Shown: piece after piece, positions 1 through 8,521 of the stretch
Numbering within the stretch: the first letter of the stretch is position 1
Layout of the letters: every line of letters starts with the position of its first letter
NCBI RefSeq assembly: GCF_002953255.1
Contig: NZ_CP026498.1
Location: 1,406,899-1,470,854, forward strand
DNA: 63,956 nt
Source of the DNA: Streptomyces sp. CB01881
GTDB lineage: Bacteria > Actinomycetota > Actinomycetes > Streptomycetales > Streptomycetaceae
Reading direction: 5' to 3'
Made by a program: the position numbers and the translations under genes
The notes under the pieces: model-generated
The model's database searches: none
Told to the model about the DNA's origin: nothing
Seen by the model: the letters and a program-made list of their open reading frames with translations, nothing else

Positions 1-582
1 GACGGGCAGGACGTCTCTGACGACCAGGAACGGGAAGAGCGGCGACGAATCCGGCGCCGGCGCAAGCTCCGGCTGAAAGCCGCCCTGCTCGGACGCTCCA
101 GAGGCGGACAGACCAGCAAGATCCATTGTGCCGGCGACCGGAAGTGCCGCCCGCTGGCGTTCATCCTGACCGAGGGACAAGCCGCCGACAGCCCGCAGTT
201 CATCCCCGTGCTGAAGAAGGTCCGGGTTCGGGTGCCGGTCGGGCGTCCCCGCACCCGGCCCGACGCTGTCGCCGGCGACAAGGCCTACTCGTCCCGTGGC
301 AACCGCGCACACCTGCGGAATCGGCGAATCAAGGCGGTCATCCCGGAGAAGAAGGACCAGGCTGCCAACCGGAAGAAGAAGGGCAGCAAGGGCGGTCGGC
401 CCGTCGGCCACGACGCCGAGCTCTACAAGCAACGGAACACCGTCGAGCGCCTGATAAACAAGCTGAAGGCCTGGCGCGGCATCGCCACCCGGTTCGACAA
501 GACCCCCGAGAGCTACCTCGCCGGCCTCAACCTTCGAGCCTCGATGATCTGGATCGACGATCTCCTGCCAACCATTGACTGA
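1..582 (+). CDS. IS5-family transposase, 3' part (partial at window edge)
   Basis: The reading frame is open from base 1 and ends at TGA 580-582, so only the C-terminal ~193 residues are in the window. It shows the IS5-family DDE core: GRSRGGQTSKIH near residue 36, then PLAFILTEGQAADSPQF, a DKAYSS block containing a catalytic Asp, and the YKQRNTVERLINKLKAWRG signature containing the catalytic Glu. The enzyme would cut and join the ends of its own insertion sequence. The left end of the element is outside the window, and the right terminal repeat must lie in the ~20 bases before the kinase stop at 602-604. Many relatives make the protein from two frames by programmed frameshifting; whether this copy does cannot be judged here. 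Confidence 0.88.
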   Translation, partial: DGQDVSDDQEREERRRIRRRRKLRLKAALLGRSRGGQTSKIHCAGDRKCRPLAFILTEGQAADSPQFIPVLKKVRVRVPVGRPRTRPDAVAGDKAYSSRGNRAHLRNRRIKAVIPEKKDQAANRKKKGSKGGRPVGHDAELYKQRNTVERLINKLKAWRGIATRFDKTPESYLAGLNLRASMIWIDDLLPTID

Positions 583-601
583 TCACGACATCACACAGGC
601 C

Positions 602-2002
602 CTAGCGCACCGGCAGCACGCAGGTGATCCGCCAGCCCGACCGCTGGTGCGGGCCCGCGCCGAGCGTCCCGCCGTGGGCGGCCACCCGCTCCGCCATCCC
701 CGCCAGCCCGGTGCCGCCGCTGCCCGGCAGCCGCCGCCACAGGCCCCTCGGGCCTGGCGCGCGCCCCTGCCCGCCGTCGTCCGTCACCGACACCTCCACC
801 ACCCGGACCACCGAACCACCGGCATCACCCCGACCAGCCGAACCAGCCCGACCAGCCGAACCGCCCGGACCACCCGAACCAGCCCGACCTGCCGGACCGT
901 CCACGACCGCCACCCGCACGACCACCTCCCCCGCACCGGGCGCGTGCCGCCGCACATTGGTCAGCCCCTCCAGGACGACGGCGTACGCGGTCGCCTCGGC
1001 GTCGCGCGACAACAACCCGGCGCTCTCCGGCACCAGCTCGACGGTGGCCCGGGTCGAACCGGTCCCCGAGAAGCGCCCGACCAGCTCCGCCAGGTCGGCC
1101 AGCCCGTGGACCCGGGTGGCCCCGGCGGCGCGGCCTTCCCCCGCCTCGTCGGCCTGCGGGTCGCGCAGCGCGCCCACCATCGCGTCCATCGAGTCCAGCG
1201 CCCGCAGGCCTGCCTCCTCCAGCCGACGCAACAGGTCACCCGTCTCCGCCGCGTTCAGGCCGGGCAGTTGGCCGGCCTGCGCCTCCAGAACGATGCCGGT
1301 GATCTCGTGGGCGACGAAGTCGTGGAGCCCGCGGGCCACTTCGAGCCGCTGCTCGCGGCGGGCCCCGGCGACCGCGCGCTCCCGGCGGGCGTCCAGGGCC
1401 CGCAGGTAGAGGCCGGCTCCGGCCACGCCGACCGCCGGGAGCAGCGAGAGCAGCGTGACGATCAGCGAACCGGTCCAGCCGCCCTCGGGCACCCGGAGGG
1501 CGAAGCGCAGCGGCACCAGCAGCACGGCCAGGCCGACCAGCGCCCCCACCGGCCCCGCCCACCGGCCGGGCACCCGCCGCACCGCCCGACCCAGCAGCAC
1601 CAGCAGGGCGAGCCACTCGAAGGGCAGCCAGAACGCGGCGAGCCGGTACGGGCCGGAGTAGCCGGCGTCCAGTGCCAGCGAGGCGATCGCGGCCAGACCC
1701 GCCGCCCCCGCCAACGTCACCCGGCGGGACGGCCACGGCAGGACCGCCACCACCGCCGCGAGCGCCGCCGTGGCGGCGAGGAGCAACGCGGCCGCCCGCT
1801 GACCCGGGTGCGCCAACACCACCGGCGCCAGCACACCGAGCACCGCGACGACGCTCAGCGGCCGGCGGAGCCGCACCGCCAAGCCGCCCGTCGCTCGGGC
1901 CGGGAGAATCGGGAGAACCGGGAGCGCCGATAGAACCGGGCCAGGAGGAGGATGCGCGGCAGAGGTGAACCGGCCGTCCGACGCCGGGGTTTCGGTACGC
2001 AT
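602..2002 (-). CDS. NarL-type sensor histidine kinase (orphan)
   Basis: This 466-residue membrane histidine kinase belongs to the HisKA_3 class. The first ~200 residues hold several hydrophobic segments that look like transmembrane helices. The dimerization/phosphoacceptor block follows (GLHDFVAHEITGI, with His near 227 or 232), then a HATPase with an N-box-like NVRRHAPG and a G-box GGTGLAGMAERV near the C-terminus. A Gly/Ser/Ala-rich insert near residues 380-400 is encoded by short tandem repeats at 815-905. It should autophosphorylate and pass phosphate to a LuxR-type response regulator. Such partners usually sit directly downstream, but here a transposase ends 20 bases away, so the partner has been displaced or lost. 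The ligand is unknown. Confidence 0.85.
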   Translation of the reverse strand: MRTETPASDGRFTSAAHPPPGPVLSALPVLPILPARATGGLAVRLRRPLSVVAVLGVLAPVVLAHPGQRAAALLLAATAALAAVVAVLPWPSRRVTLAGAAGLAAIASLALDAGYSGPYRLAAFWLPFEWLALLVLLGRAVRRVPGRWAGPVGALVGLAVLLVPLRFALRVPEGGWTGSLIVTLLSLLPAVGVAGAGLYLRALDARRERAVAGARREQRLEVARGLHDFVAHEITGIVLEAQAGQLPGLNAAETGDLLRRLEEAGLRALDSMDAMVGALRDPQADEAGEGRAAGATRVHGLADLAELVGRFSGTGSTRATVELVPESAGLLSRDAEATAYAVVLEGLTNVRRHAPGAGEVVVRVAVVDGPAGRAGSGGPGGSAGRAGSAGRGDAGGSVVRVVEVSVTDDGGQGRAPGPRGLWRRLPGSGGTGLAGMAERVAAHGGTLGAGPHQRSGWRITCVLPVR

Positions 2003-2199
2003 GCGCCCGAGCCTACGGGGGTCGCGCGATGCGTCTCGGGCCCGGCATTCCCCGGGGACGGCCCGGTCCCGCCACAGGAGGAGTCGTGACAGACCGCCAG
2101 AGCACAGACCGGCCCTCGTCGCCCGTTCATCGGTGCCACCGCGCCACCGTGCCGCCGTGCCGCCGTGCGGTCAACAGGTGGCTTGCTGCCTGTGAAGCT

Positions 2200-2640
2200 T
2201 CCTCTCCGAGGCCGTGGACCAGGGGTGCCGCTGGCGGGGCCGACGACCCCGCCCGGCTGCAGGCTCCCGTAGGACTGGAGTGCCTTGAGCGCCCGCAGGG
2301 TGTCGGGCCGAACCGGCCGACCGGGTAGGTGCAGTTGCTGTCGTTGCCCATCCCATCGATCCCGAACCGGACGCGGCGTGCCGCGCTGCCCGTCGCCCCG
2401 TAGCGGGTGTACGGGACACCGACCAGCGCGGACGCGGGGCCGGCGGTGGCGAGCCGGATCGCCGCCCTGACCGCGCCAACAGCCGTGGCCGGACTGGCTC
2501 CGCGGCCCGTGCCGAGCTTCCGGAGGTATCTCCCGGGAGCCGTCGACGTACCGATCACGGACTGCCAGGGCGCGGTACCGTTCCCGGGGAGCGCCGACGG
2601 CAACTCCACCGTACGGACCGACTGCCCGACCGCCCGCCGA
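2200..2640 (-). pseudogene. Frameshifted remnant of a secreted peptidoglycan-binding-domain protein
   Basis: Two overlapping minus-strand frames together read as one peptidoglycan-binding (PGB_1-like) repeat. One frame gives YGATGSAARRVRFGIDG followed by NDSNCTYPVGRFGP. The next frame continues with TLRALKALQSYGSLQ and then GVVGPASG. The frame changes near 2310-2316, consistent with a small deletion. Upstream text such as NGTAPWQSVIG resembles a second, more decayed repeat. No intact start, signal peptide or ribosome site is evident. It sits between the kinase and an FhuF-like gene, a region that also contains other fragments. The domain assignment rests on pattern recognition only. Confidence 0.45.
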
Positions 2641-2829
2641 CCCGATCCAGAGGAACGCCCGCATGACCGAGGTCCGCCCGCCCGCCGGCCGTCCCGCCCG
2701 CCACGTGCCACCGGTCGAGAGCGCCCCGCCCGTCCCCGGCGACAGCCGACGGCGGGCCTGCGCGGTGCCCATCCCCACTGCGGCGCCCACCCCCACCGCG
2801 GTACCCACCGCCTCCGCGTCGGCCGCCCG

Positions 2830-3558
2830 ATGACCGCCGGCGCGCCCGACTACCGCCGACTCGCCGCCGTCGGACCGTACTTCGTGCTGGACGCCGCCAC
2901 CGCGTCCTCCGACACGCCGCCTGCCGGCTACCGACCGCTGCGCGAGCTCTACGCGGTGGGACCGGACGCGCCGCTCGCCGCACGGGTCCGGGAGGTCGCG
3001 CGACGGCTCGGGACCGCCGAACCGCGTGTGGCGGCCTCGATCCTGCACCTCGGGCTGGCCGCCCGGTTCTGCTCGGTGAGCCTCGGCGCGGCCGTCCTGC
3101 TGGGCACGGTCCCCGCGTTGGAGCCCGACCGGGCGTACGTCCGGGTGCCGGACCAGGGGCCGATCGACCTCTGGACCCCGTACGCGCCCGACCCGGGGAG
3201 CGCTCGGGTCGCGGATGACGAGGCCCTCGCCGATCACCTCCACCGGACTCTCGTCCAGGGCCAGTTGGCGCCGCTCGGCGCCGCCGTCCGGGCCGCCGTG
3301 CCGCTGTCGGAGCGGCTGCTCCAGGGCAACGCCGCGTCCGCACTTGCCGGGGCGCTGCGCATGCTCGGGCCCCGCGCGACTCCCGGCCGGGCTCGGGCGC
3401 TGGTCGCACGACTGCTCGACCGGGCGCCGTTGGCCGGCACCGGGACCTTGGACGGCAACGCCTTCCGGCGGAACAGCTGCTGCCTCTACTACCGCGTCGG
3501 CCCGGGCGCGGGCGTCTGCGGCGACTGCTGCTTCACCCGTCCACCCCGCCGTACCTGA
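2830..3558 (+). CDS. FhuF-like (2Fe-2S)-binding protein
   Basis: The protein has 242 residues. The C-terminus carries a cysteine cluster, CC (217-218), then Cys230, Cys233 and Cys234, in the text SCCLYYRVGPGAGVCGDCCF. This is the FhuF-type iron-sulfur motif (CC-x~10-C-x2-C). FhuF proteins reduce ferric iron in siderophores in the cytoplasm; the body of this protein has the usual low-complexity Ala/Leu-rich helical look of actinobacterial members. An ATG at 2830 is chosen because upstream in-frame residues are Arg/Pro-rich and unlike coding sequence. No siderophore transporter or iron box is visible next to it, so its partner is unknown. Confidence 0.8.
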   Translation: MTAGAPDYRRLAAVGPYFVLDAATASSDTPPAGYRPLRELYAVGPDAPLAARVREVARRLGTAEPRVAASILHLGLAARFCSVSLGAAVLLGTVPALEPDRAYVRVPDQGPIDLWTPYAPDPGSARVADDEALADHLHRTLVQGQLAPLGAAVRAAVPLSERLLQGNAASALAGALRMLGPRATPGRARALVARLLDRAPLAGTGTLDGNAFRRNSCCLYYRVGPGAGVCGDCCFTRPPRRT

Positions 3559-3646
3559 GCGCCCCGCCACCGCCTGCCCGACGGGGGACCGTCGTCGGGC
3601 CGTCCGCAAACCACTCCCCCGCCATGACAGCCACCCCAGCCCCGCA

Positions 3647-3674
3647 CCCCAATCAACCAACCCCAATCAACCAA
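3647..3674. repeat. Perfect 14-bp direct repeat
   Basis: CCCCAATCAACCAA occurs twice back to back (3647-3660 and 3661-3674), in the short gap between the FhuF-like gene and the GAF-like fragment. It is less GC-rich than its surroundings. No function is evident; replication slippage is the simplest explanation. Confidence 0.8.
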
Positions 3675-3710
3675 CCCCCTCGCCGGAGGAAATACATCCG
3701 GTGATGAAGG

Positions 3711-4046
3711 TCAACCAGCCGCCCGGACGACCGCTCGGACGACCGCCCTCGCCGGCACCTGCGCCCGCTCCGCCGATCCACCCTCCGCGACCAAGGCGCG
3801 GGCGAGCCTGCCGACCGGCCACGACACGGTGTCGGCGGCGAGCACCCGGCCCTCGCCGTTGACAACGGCTGCGTCGCCGACGAGGGCGCGCAGCGGTGGG
3901 ACGAACAACCGTTCCAGCCCGGCGAGCGGCACATCGGCGGCCACCACGGCCCGCGAGCCGGTCTGTCCGAGGCCCGCTGCCAGGGGGCCGGCGAAGCAGA
4001 GCACGTACCGGTTGGGGCAGTGGAGGTCCACGTGCGGGCCGGCCAC
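3711..4046 (-). pseudogene. Truncated protein fragment resembling a GAF-domain regulator
   Basis: A minus-strand frame of 111 residues reads like the middle of a regulator sensor domain: VDLHCPNRYVLCFAGPLAA, then a VVAADVPLAGLERLF block and AAVVNGEGRVLAADT. In streptomycete GAF-type regulators similar text follows an N-terminal half that is missing here. Protein-like sequence continues without a start codon toward 4144, up against the stop of the GntR gene, suggesting a 5' truncation. The C-terminal HTH expected in such regulators is also absent. It may be a decayed remnant or a short unknown gene. Confidence 0.4.
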
Positions 4047-4161
4047 CCCACACCCGCCGGCCCCGACGTGCCCGGCCCCGACGTGCCCGGCCCCGGGCCC
4101 TCCCCCCGCCGCGAAGGCGCCCGGCCCGTGGATCGGGCTGGTGCCGGTCAGCTGATACCGG

Positions 4162-4959
4162 TCATGAGCGCTCCGAGAGGAAGGTCGGGGACGCCGGCCG
4201 GGAGGACCCCGCGGCGTCCGTCAGCTCCAGGTGCCCCCGCACCAGGTGGTGCACGCACGCGACGGTGTGCGCCTCCGCCGCCGCCCGGGCGCCGGGCCCG
4301 TCCCCGGCGACCACCGCGACCAGGATCTCCCGGTGCTGTTCGGCGAACCGCTCCTGGTCGGGCGCGTAGGGCGCCGGAAGCCAGAGCAGCGGCCCGAGTT
4401 CGGCCTGCAGCCGGACGGCGAGCTGGGTGAGGCGCACCGACTGGGCGGCTACGGCGAGTTCGATGTGGAAGCGGGCGTCGGCACGGCGCAGCTCGGCGGG
4501 GGTGCGGGCGTCCCGCAGCGCGGCGACCAGCCGGGTGAGCCGGTCGGCGAGGTCGGCGGGTGCGCGTTCGGCGGCGAGCCGGGCGGTGGTGCCGGCGACG
4601 GCCAGCTCCTCGTCCCCCAGGTCGCGCAGCTCGACGGTGCCGAGTTCGCGCAGGCGGGCGAGCTGGAGGCGGCCCGATCCCTCCGCCGGGGTGCGGACGA
4701 AGCTGCCGCCGTTGCGGCCGCGCCGGGTCTCGATCAGTCCGGCGTCGCGGAGCAGGGCGAGCGCCTCGCGGAGGGTGCCGTTGGCGACGCCGAGCTGGTC
4801 GGCGAGATCGTTCTCGCTGGGCAGCTGGTAACCGTCGGCCACCAGGCCGAGGGCGATGGCCTCGGTGATCCGGCGGGCGACGGCGTCGGCCCGGCCGAGG
4901 TCGGTGAGCGGGGCGAGGACGGCGCTGAGCAGCGGGGTCGTACTCCCGATGGTGGTCAT
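4162..4959 (-). CDS. FadR-subfamily GntR transcriptional regulator
   Basis: The protein has 265 residues from ATG 4959, which has a GGGGAGGG ribosome site 6-8 bases upstream; an in-frame start 17 codons earlier lacks one. An N-terminal winged helix contains the GntR signature (LPSENDLADQLGVANGTLREALALL). A helical FCD effector domain follows, with acidic and His residues typical of its metal/ligand site (DARFHIELA, EQHREILVAV, AHTVACVHHL). It faces away from the amino acid permease remnant and the PucR gene, and an imperfect inverted repeat at 5005-5025 lies in its promoter. It plausibly represses the neighbouring catabolic genes in response to a carboxylic or amino acid, an inference from family and position. 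Confidence 0.88.
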   Translation of the reverse strand: MTTIGSTTPLLSAVLAPLTDLGRADAVARRITEAIALGLVADGYQLPSENDLADQLGVANGTLREALALLRDAGLIETRRGRNGGSFVRTPAEGSGRLQLARLRELGTVELRDLGDEELAVAGTTARLAAERAPADLADRLTRLVAALRDARTPAELRRADARFHIELAVAAQSVRLTQLAVRLQAELGPLLWLPAPYAPDQERFAEQHREILVAVVAGDGPGARAAAEAHTVACVHHLVRGHLELTDAAGSSRPASPTFLSERS

Positions 4960-5004
4960 GGCGGGCCCTCCCCGATCACCGTCCTGCTGAGTGTTTCCGG
5001 CAGG

Positions 5005-5025
5005 GTACAACGCAAACGGTCGTAC
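5005..5025. promoter_or_regulatory. Candidate GntR/FadR operator (imperfect inverted repeat)
   Basis: GTACAAC - 7 bases - GTCGTAC forms an inverted repeat with one mismatch, in the promoter region between the divergent GntR regulator and the permease remnant. Position and symmetry suggest an autoregulatory operator. Confidence 0.4.
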
Positions 5026-5107
5026 ACCCTTGCCGCTGGAAACTCAATCTCGTATGTTTTCCCGCACCCTCACCCCGAGCGTCACGTCACGATCCCAGGA
5101 GACGGTC

Positions 5108-5391
5108 ATGACCGATGCGAGCGCACGTGCCGCCTCCCCCACACCCCGCCACCCCTCCCGACCGGTGCGGACGCCGACGCCGAGGACGACGCCCACGCCC
5201 ACGCCGACGCCGAACGCCTCGCCGCCCTCGGCCACACCTCCGAGTTCAAGCGCGACATGAGCCTCTGGGCCCACGCCTCCCTCGGGTTCACGTATCTCTC
5301 CCCAGCCGTCGGCGCCTGCACACTCTTCGCGACCTCCCTCGCCACCGCTACCACCACCGCTACCACCACCACCGCCACCAAAGCGATCTGA
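5108..5391 (+). pseudogene. Amino acid permease (APC family), N-terminal stub with frameshift and deletion
   Basis: A good start (ATG 5108 after GGAGACGGTC) opens a frame that soon becomes Pro/Thr-rich nonsense. The frame one base away carries the unmistakable N-terminus of an APC-family permease: ERLAALGHTSEFKRDMSLW followed by ASLGFTYLSPAVG. The two meet by a frameshift around 5150-5190. The permease text stops after the first membrane segment and runs into ACC/GCT simple repeats and a TGA at 5389-5391, so about 400 residues are gone. The gene was probably the transporter for the substrate sensed by the flanking GntR and PucR regulators. Confidence 0.7.
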
Positions 5392-5402
5392 AGGAGACCA
5401 CG

Positions 5403-6941
5403 TTGAGCGTGCCGGTCCGATGGCTCGTGCAGCGGCGCGACCTCGGTCTGCGGGTACTGGCCGGCCAGGGCGACCTGGACCGGCCGGTCACCTGGGCCCA
5501 CAGCATCGAACTCGCCGATCCGACGCCCTGGTTGAGCGGCGGCGAACTCGTCCTCACCACCGGCCTGCGGCTCCCGCCCGAGGACGCGGACGGCGCCGCC
5601 GCGTACGTCCGCCGACTGGCGGCGGCCGGCGTCGCCGCACTCGGCCTCGGCGTCGGCCTCTCCCACCCCCGAGTGCCGCCCGCCCTGGTGGAGGCCGCCC
5701 GCGCCACCGGCCTGGTCCTGCTCGAAGTCCCGCTCCCCACACCGTTCGTGGCCATCACCAAGGCGCTGATGGAACGGCTCGCCGAGCTCCAGTACGAAGG
5801 CGTGGTCCGGGCCTCGCGCAGCCAGCCCCGGATGACCCGGGCAGCGCTGCGCGGCGGAGCCCGGGCCGTGGTCCGCGAACTGGCCTCCGCGGCGGACGCC
5901 GGTGTGCTGCTGCTCACCGACGACGGCCAGCTCCTCGCCGCCCACCCGGCCGAGGCCGCCGACCTGGCCCCGGGCCTGCTCGCCGACACCGACGAACAGG
6001 AACCGGCCGGCGTGCTGCGCACCCGGGCGGCGAGCGCGGTCAGCGCCTCACCCCACAGAACGGTGACCGTCCAGCAGGTCCGGCTCGGCCTGCGGCCGCA
6101 CGGCCGACTGGTGCTGGTCACCGACCACTCCCCCTCCCCCGTCGACCACCTGCTGCTCGGCCACGCCGCCTCCCTGCTCGCCCTGGAGGCGGAGAAGCCG
6201 CTGCGCCTGCGCGACGAACAGCACCGCGTCCACGGCCTGGTCCTCGGCCTGCTGCTGGACGGCGCGCTCACCCCCGCCGCGGCCCGCGAGCACCTCACCG
6301 AGGCCGGGTTCCCGTCCCAGGCCGGCGTCCGGGTGCTCGCGCTGCGCGGCAGTACGCCCCGGCGGGTGCTGGACGCCGCCGCCGAGGACCTCGCCGCCCG
6401 CGGGCTGCCGCTCTTCGGCGCGGTGCGCGAGGGCTGCGCGGTCGTCCTGCTGCCGGGCGACGACCCGGGCGCGGCACGGGCCCTGGCCGGGGGCGCCGCC
6501 GCCCGCCTGCGCCCGCGCCCCTGGGCCGGGCTCTCCGGCGTCCACGCCCCGGCCGACACGGGGGGTGCCCTGCGCGAGGCGCTCAACGCTGCGGCCCTCG
6601 GCCCGGCCCGGGGGGAGGAACTGGTCGACTACGAGTCCCTGGCCGGCCAGGTGCTGATCGCCGATCCGGACACCCGGGCCGTCCTGGCCGGCCTCGCGCA
6701 GACCCGGCTCGGCCCGCTCGCCGCCCACGACCGCACCCACGGCAGCGAGTTGCTCCTCTCCCTGCGGACCTTCCTGGAGCACCACGGCCACTGGGAGTCG
6801 GCCGCCACCGCACTCGGCATCCATCGCCACACCCTGCGCGGGCGCCTCGACAAGGCCCGCGCCCTGCTCGCCGTCGACCTGGACTCCGCACACGTGCGCG
6901 CCGAACTCCTGCTCGCCCTCACCGCCTGGCCGGGGGCGTAG
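5403..6941 (+). CDS. PucR-family transcriptional regulator
   Basis: The protein has 512 residues starting at TTG 5403, preceded by AAGGAG at ideal spacing. The N-terminal PucR domain (LGLRVLAGQGDLDRPVTWAH, then GGELVLTTGLRL) is followed by a central GGDEF-like fold region and a C-terminal PucR HTH (SAATALGIHRHTLRGRLDKA). Members activate purine, GABA, proline or other amino-compound catabolism. It begins 11 bases after the broken permease. In intact clusters of this type a PucR gene often accompanies a permease and oxidative catabolic enzymes, which fits the dehydrogenase operon downstream. A hairpin terminator follows at 7038-7064. Confidence 0.88.
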   Translation: MSVPVRWLVQRRDLGLRVLAGQGDLDRPVTWAHSIELADPTPWLSGGELVLTTGLRLPPEDADGAAAYVRRLAAAGVAALGLGVGLSHPRVPPALVEAARATGLVLLEVPLPTPFVAITKALMERLAELQYEGVVRASRSQPRMTRAALRGGARAVVRELASAADAGVLLLTDDGQLLAAHPAEAADLAPGLLADTDEQEPAGVLRTRAASAVSASPHRTVTVQQVRLGLRPHGRLVLVTDHSPSPVDHLLLGHAASLLALEAEKPLRLRDEQHRVHGLVLGLLLDGALTPAAAREHLTEAGFPSQAGVRVLALRGSTPRRVLDAAAEDLAARGLPLFGAVREGCAVVLLPGDDPGAARALAGGAAARLRPRPWAGLSGVHAPADTGGALREALNAAALGPARGEELVDYESLAGQVLIADPDTRAVLAGLAQTRLGPLAAHDRTHGSELLLSLRTFLEHHGHWESAATALGIHRHTLRGRLDKARALLAVDLDSAHVRAELLLALTAWPGA

Positions 6942-7037
6942 GAGCGCTGCCCGCGGCCAGGGCTTACGCGGTCGGCATCCCGGCGCCCGGCCGAAGGCCG
7001 CCACGCCGGGGCCCGTGACCACCGGCCCCGGCGGCCA

Positions 7038-7064
7038 CCGGCCCCTTTCCACGAACGGGGCCGG
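7038..7064. terminator. Hairpin between convergent PucR and SMP-30-like genes
   Basis: An 8-bp perfect stem CCGGCCCC / GGGGCCGG encloses an 11-base loop. It sits between two convergent genes and could end transcription from either side. There is no T-run. Confidence 0.55.
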
Positions 7065-7110
7065 CCCGGGCGGAGCCGTCCGAGCCGGCGCCGCTCGCGC
7101 CCGTTGCCCC

Positions 7111-8076
7111 CTACCGGTCCAGCGTGGCCAGGAGCAGGTTCGGGTCGGTACGGGTGAAGAAGGCCGCGCTCGGGACGTAGACGGTGTCGCCGCGGACGGC
7201 CACCGCGGTGGGGTTGGAGAGGCCGTCCTGCTGGGTCAGCACCGTGTGGCGGGTGCCGTCCTCCGCGATGAGGACGGCCTCGCTGGCGGGGTTGAGGGTG
7301 GCGATCAGGTTGTCACCGCGGCCGACGAAGGCGAAGTCGTCGAGGCCGCCGAGCCCGGTGGCACGGGTCTCGGCCGGGCCGGCGGAGCCGCTGTCCCGGA
7401 TCGGGATGCGCAGCAGGCTGCCGGTGTCGGTGTTGCCGACCCAGACGGCGTGGTGGTGCACCTTGAGACCGTTGGCGCCGAACCCGCCGGTCGGCTTGAG
7501 CAGGGCGTCGTCGGACCAGACCACCGGGTCCCCGCCCTCCACGGGGACGATCCGGACCACGCCGAGGGCCGAGTCGGCCGAGTAGAGCCGGCCTTCGCGC
7601 TCGTCGAGGGCGAGGCCGTTGGGGAGGCTGTCGGCGGGGAGGGCGGAGATACGCTCGGGGGTGCCGCCGGGGCAGAGCCGCCAGATGCCGGTGAGGTCCT
7701 CGGTGCCGGTGGCGTAGGCGAAGTAGAGGGTGCCGTCATGGGCGCGGGCGATGCCGGAGACGACGGCCGCGCCGAGCAGTGGCGTGGCGGGATTCGCGGG
7801 GGCGGGGAGGGTGGCGAGGACGGTGAGGTTCCCGGCGGGGTCGACCCGGCCGATCTGGCGTGCGAAGGAGAAGCTGAGGTCGGCGGAGCCGTCGGGTTCG
7901 AGCGCGATGTTCTCCGGCTGGAGTCCCTGGGCCAGGTCGAAGTGGGCGACGATCCGCGGCTGGGAGAGCGGCGGTGCCACGGCCACGGCGGGAGTCACGG
8001 CGAGCAGGGCGAGGGCTGCGGAGGCCGCGACGGCCGTGCCGAGCAGGCCGGTGAGGTGGCGGGGCGGGCAGGTCAT
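7111..8076 (-). CDS. Secreted SMP-30/gluconolactonase-like beta-propeller protein
   Basis: The protein has 321 residues from ATG 8076 with a GGAG ribosome site. A signal peptide of ~34 residues (basic start, Leu/Ala-rich core, AVAVA cleavage region) precedes a six-bladed propeller. Repeated blade motifs are visible: LPNGLALDEREGRLYSAD, ANGLKVHHHAVWVGNTDTG, LDDFAFVGRGDNLIAT and SNPTAVAVRGDTVYV. The SMP-30/LRE family hydrolyses lactones or binds ligands around a central divalent metal. Its substrate is not evident. It is transcribed away from the aldehyde dehydrogenase across a repeat-rich gap of 445 bases, and export would place its activity outside the cell. Confidence 0.82.
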   Translation of the reverse strand: MTCPPRHLTGLLGTAVAASAALALLAVTPAVAVAPPLSQPRIVAHFDLAQGLQPENIALEPDGSADLSFSFARQIGRVDPAGNLTVLATLPAPANPATPLLGAAVVSGIARAHDGTLYFAYATGTEDLTGIWRLCPGGTPERISALPADSLPNGLALDEREGRLYSADSALGVVRIVPVEGGDPVVWSDDALLKPTGGFGANGLKVHHHAVWVGNTDTGSLLRIPIRDSGSAGPAETRATGLGGLDDFAFVGRGDNLIATLNPASEAVLIAEDGTRHTVLTQQDGLSNPTAVAVRGDTVYVPSAAFFTRTDPNLLLATLDR

Positions 8077-8119
8077 GGGGGTCTCCTCGAACTCGAAGTC
8101 GAACCGCACGTCGGACCGC

Positions 8120-8230
8120 GATGCGGGCCTCGAAGCCGGGCCTGAAGCCGGACCTGAAGCCGGCGCCCAGAAGCCGGGCCTCGAAGCCGGCGCCCAGAAG
8201 CAGGCGCCCCGAAGCAGGCGCCCCCGACGC
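8120..8230. repeat. Degenerate tandem repeats in a divergent promoter region
   Basis: About seven imperfect copies of a 12-16 base unit built on GAAGCCGG(G/A)CCT and GAAGCAGGCGCCC lie in the gap between the secreted SMP-30-like gene and the aldehyde dehydrogenase operon. The gap (8077-8521) holds no convincing gene. The repeats could reflect slippage or a binding array. Confidence 0.7.
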
Positions 8231-8521
8231 GCATCTGCCAGCAGAGCACGGCCGCCACCGCCGTCATCCGCACCGGACCGCCGCGCCCCGGCAGATCCCC
8301 CGGGCGGGCCGCCCCTGTCCGGGTGACCCCTCTCCGGGCGAGCACGCGCCGCCACCACGTCCGGAGGCGCCCGACGAATCCTCCGCCCGACGAAACGTCC
8401 AGCCGACCCGCCGCTGCGCAGGACATCCCGTCCACTGCGTCACCGGCCCCTGCCGCCCAGAATGATCCGCACCCCAGCGGACAGGCCCGGCGGTGAAGCC
8501 GGGCGAGCGACAGGGAGAGCC

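Noticed and set aside
126..578. 150-residue frame overlapping the transposase
   Set aside because: Arg/Pro-rich, out of frame with the clear IS5 transposase motifs. It could be a frameshift partner only if it carried transposase motifs, which it does not.
1855..3666. 603-residue minus-strand frame
   Set aside because: It lies opposite the FhuF-like gene and in decayed DNA. Only a short piece (the peptidoglycan-binding repeat) has protein-like meaning.
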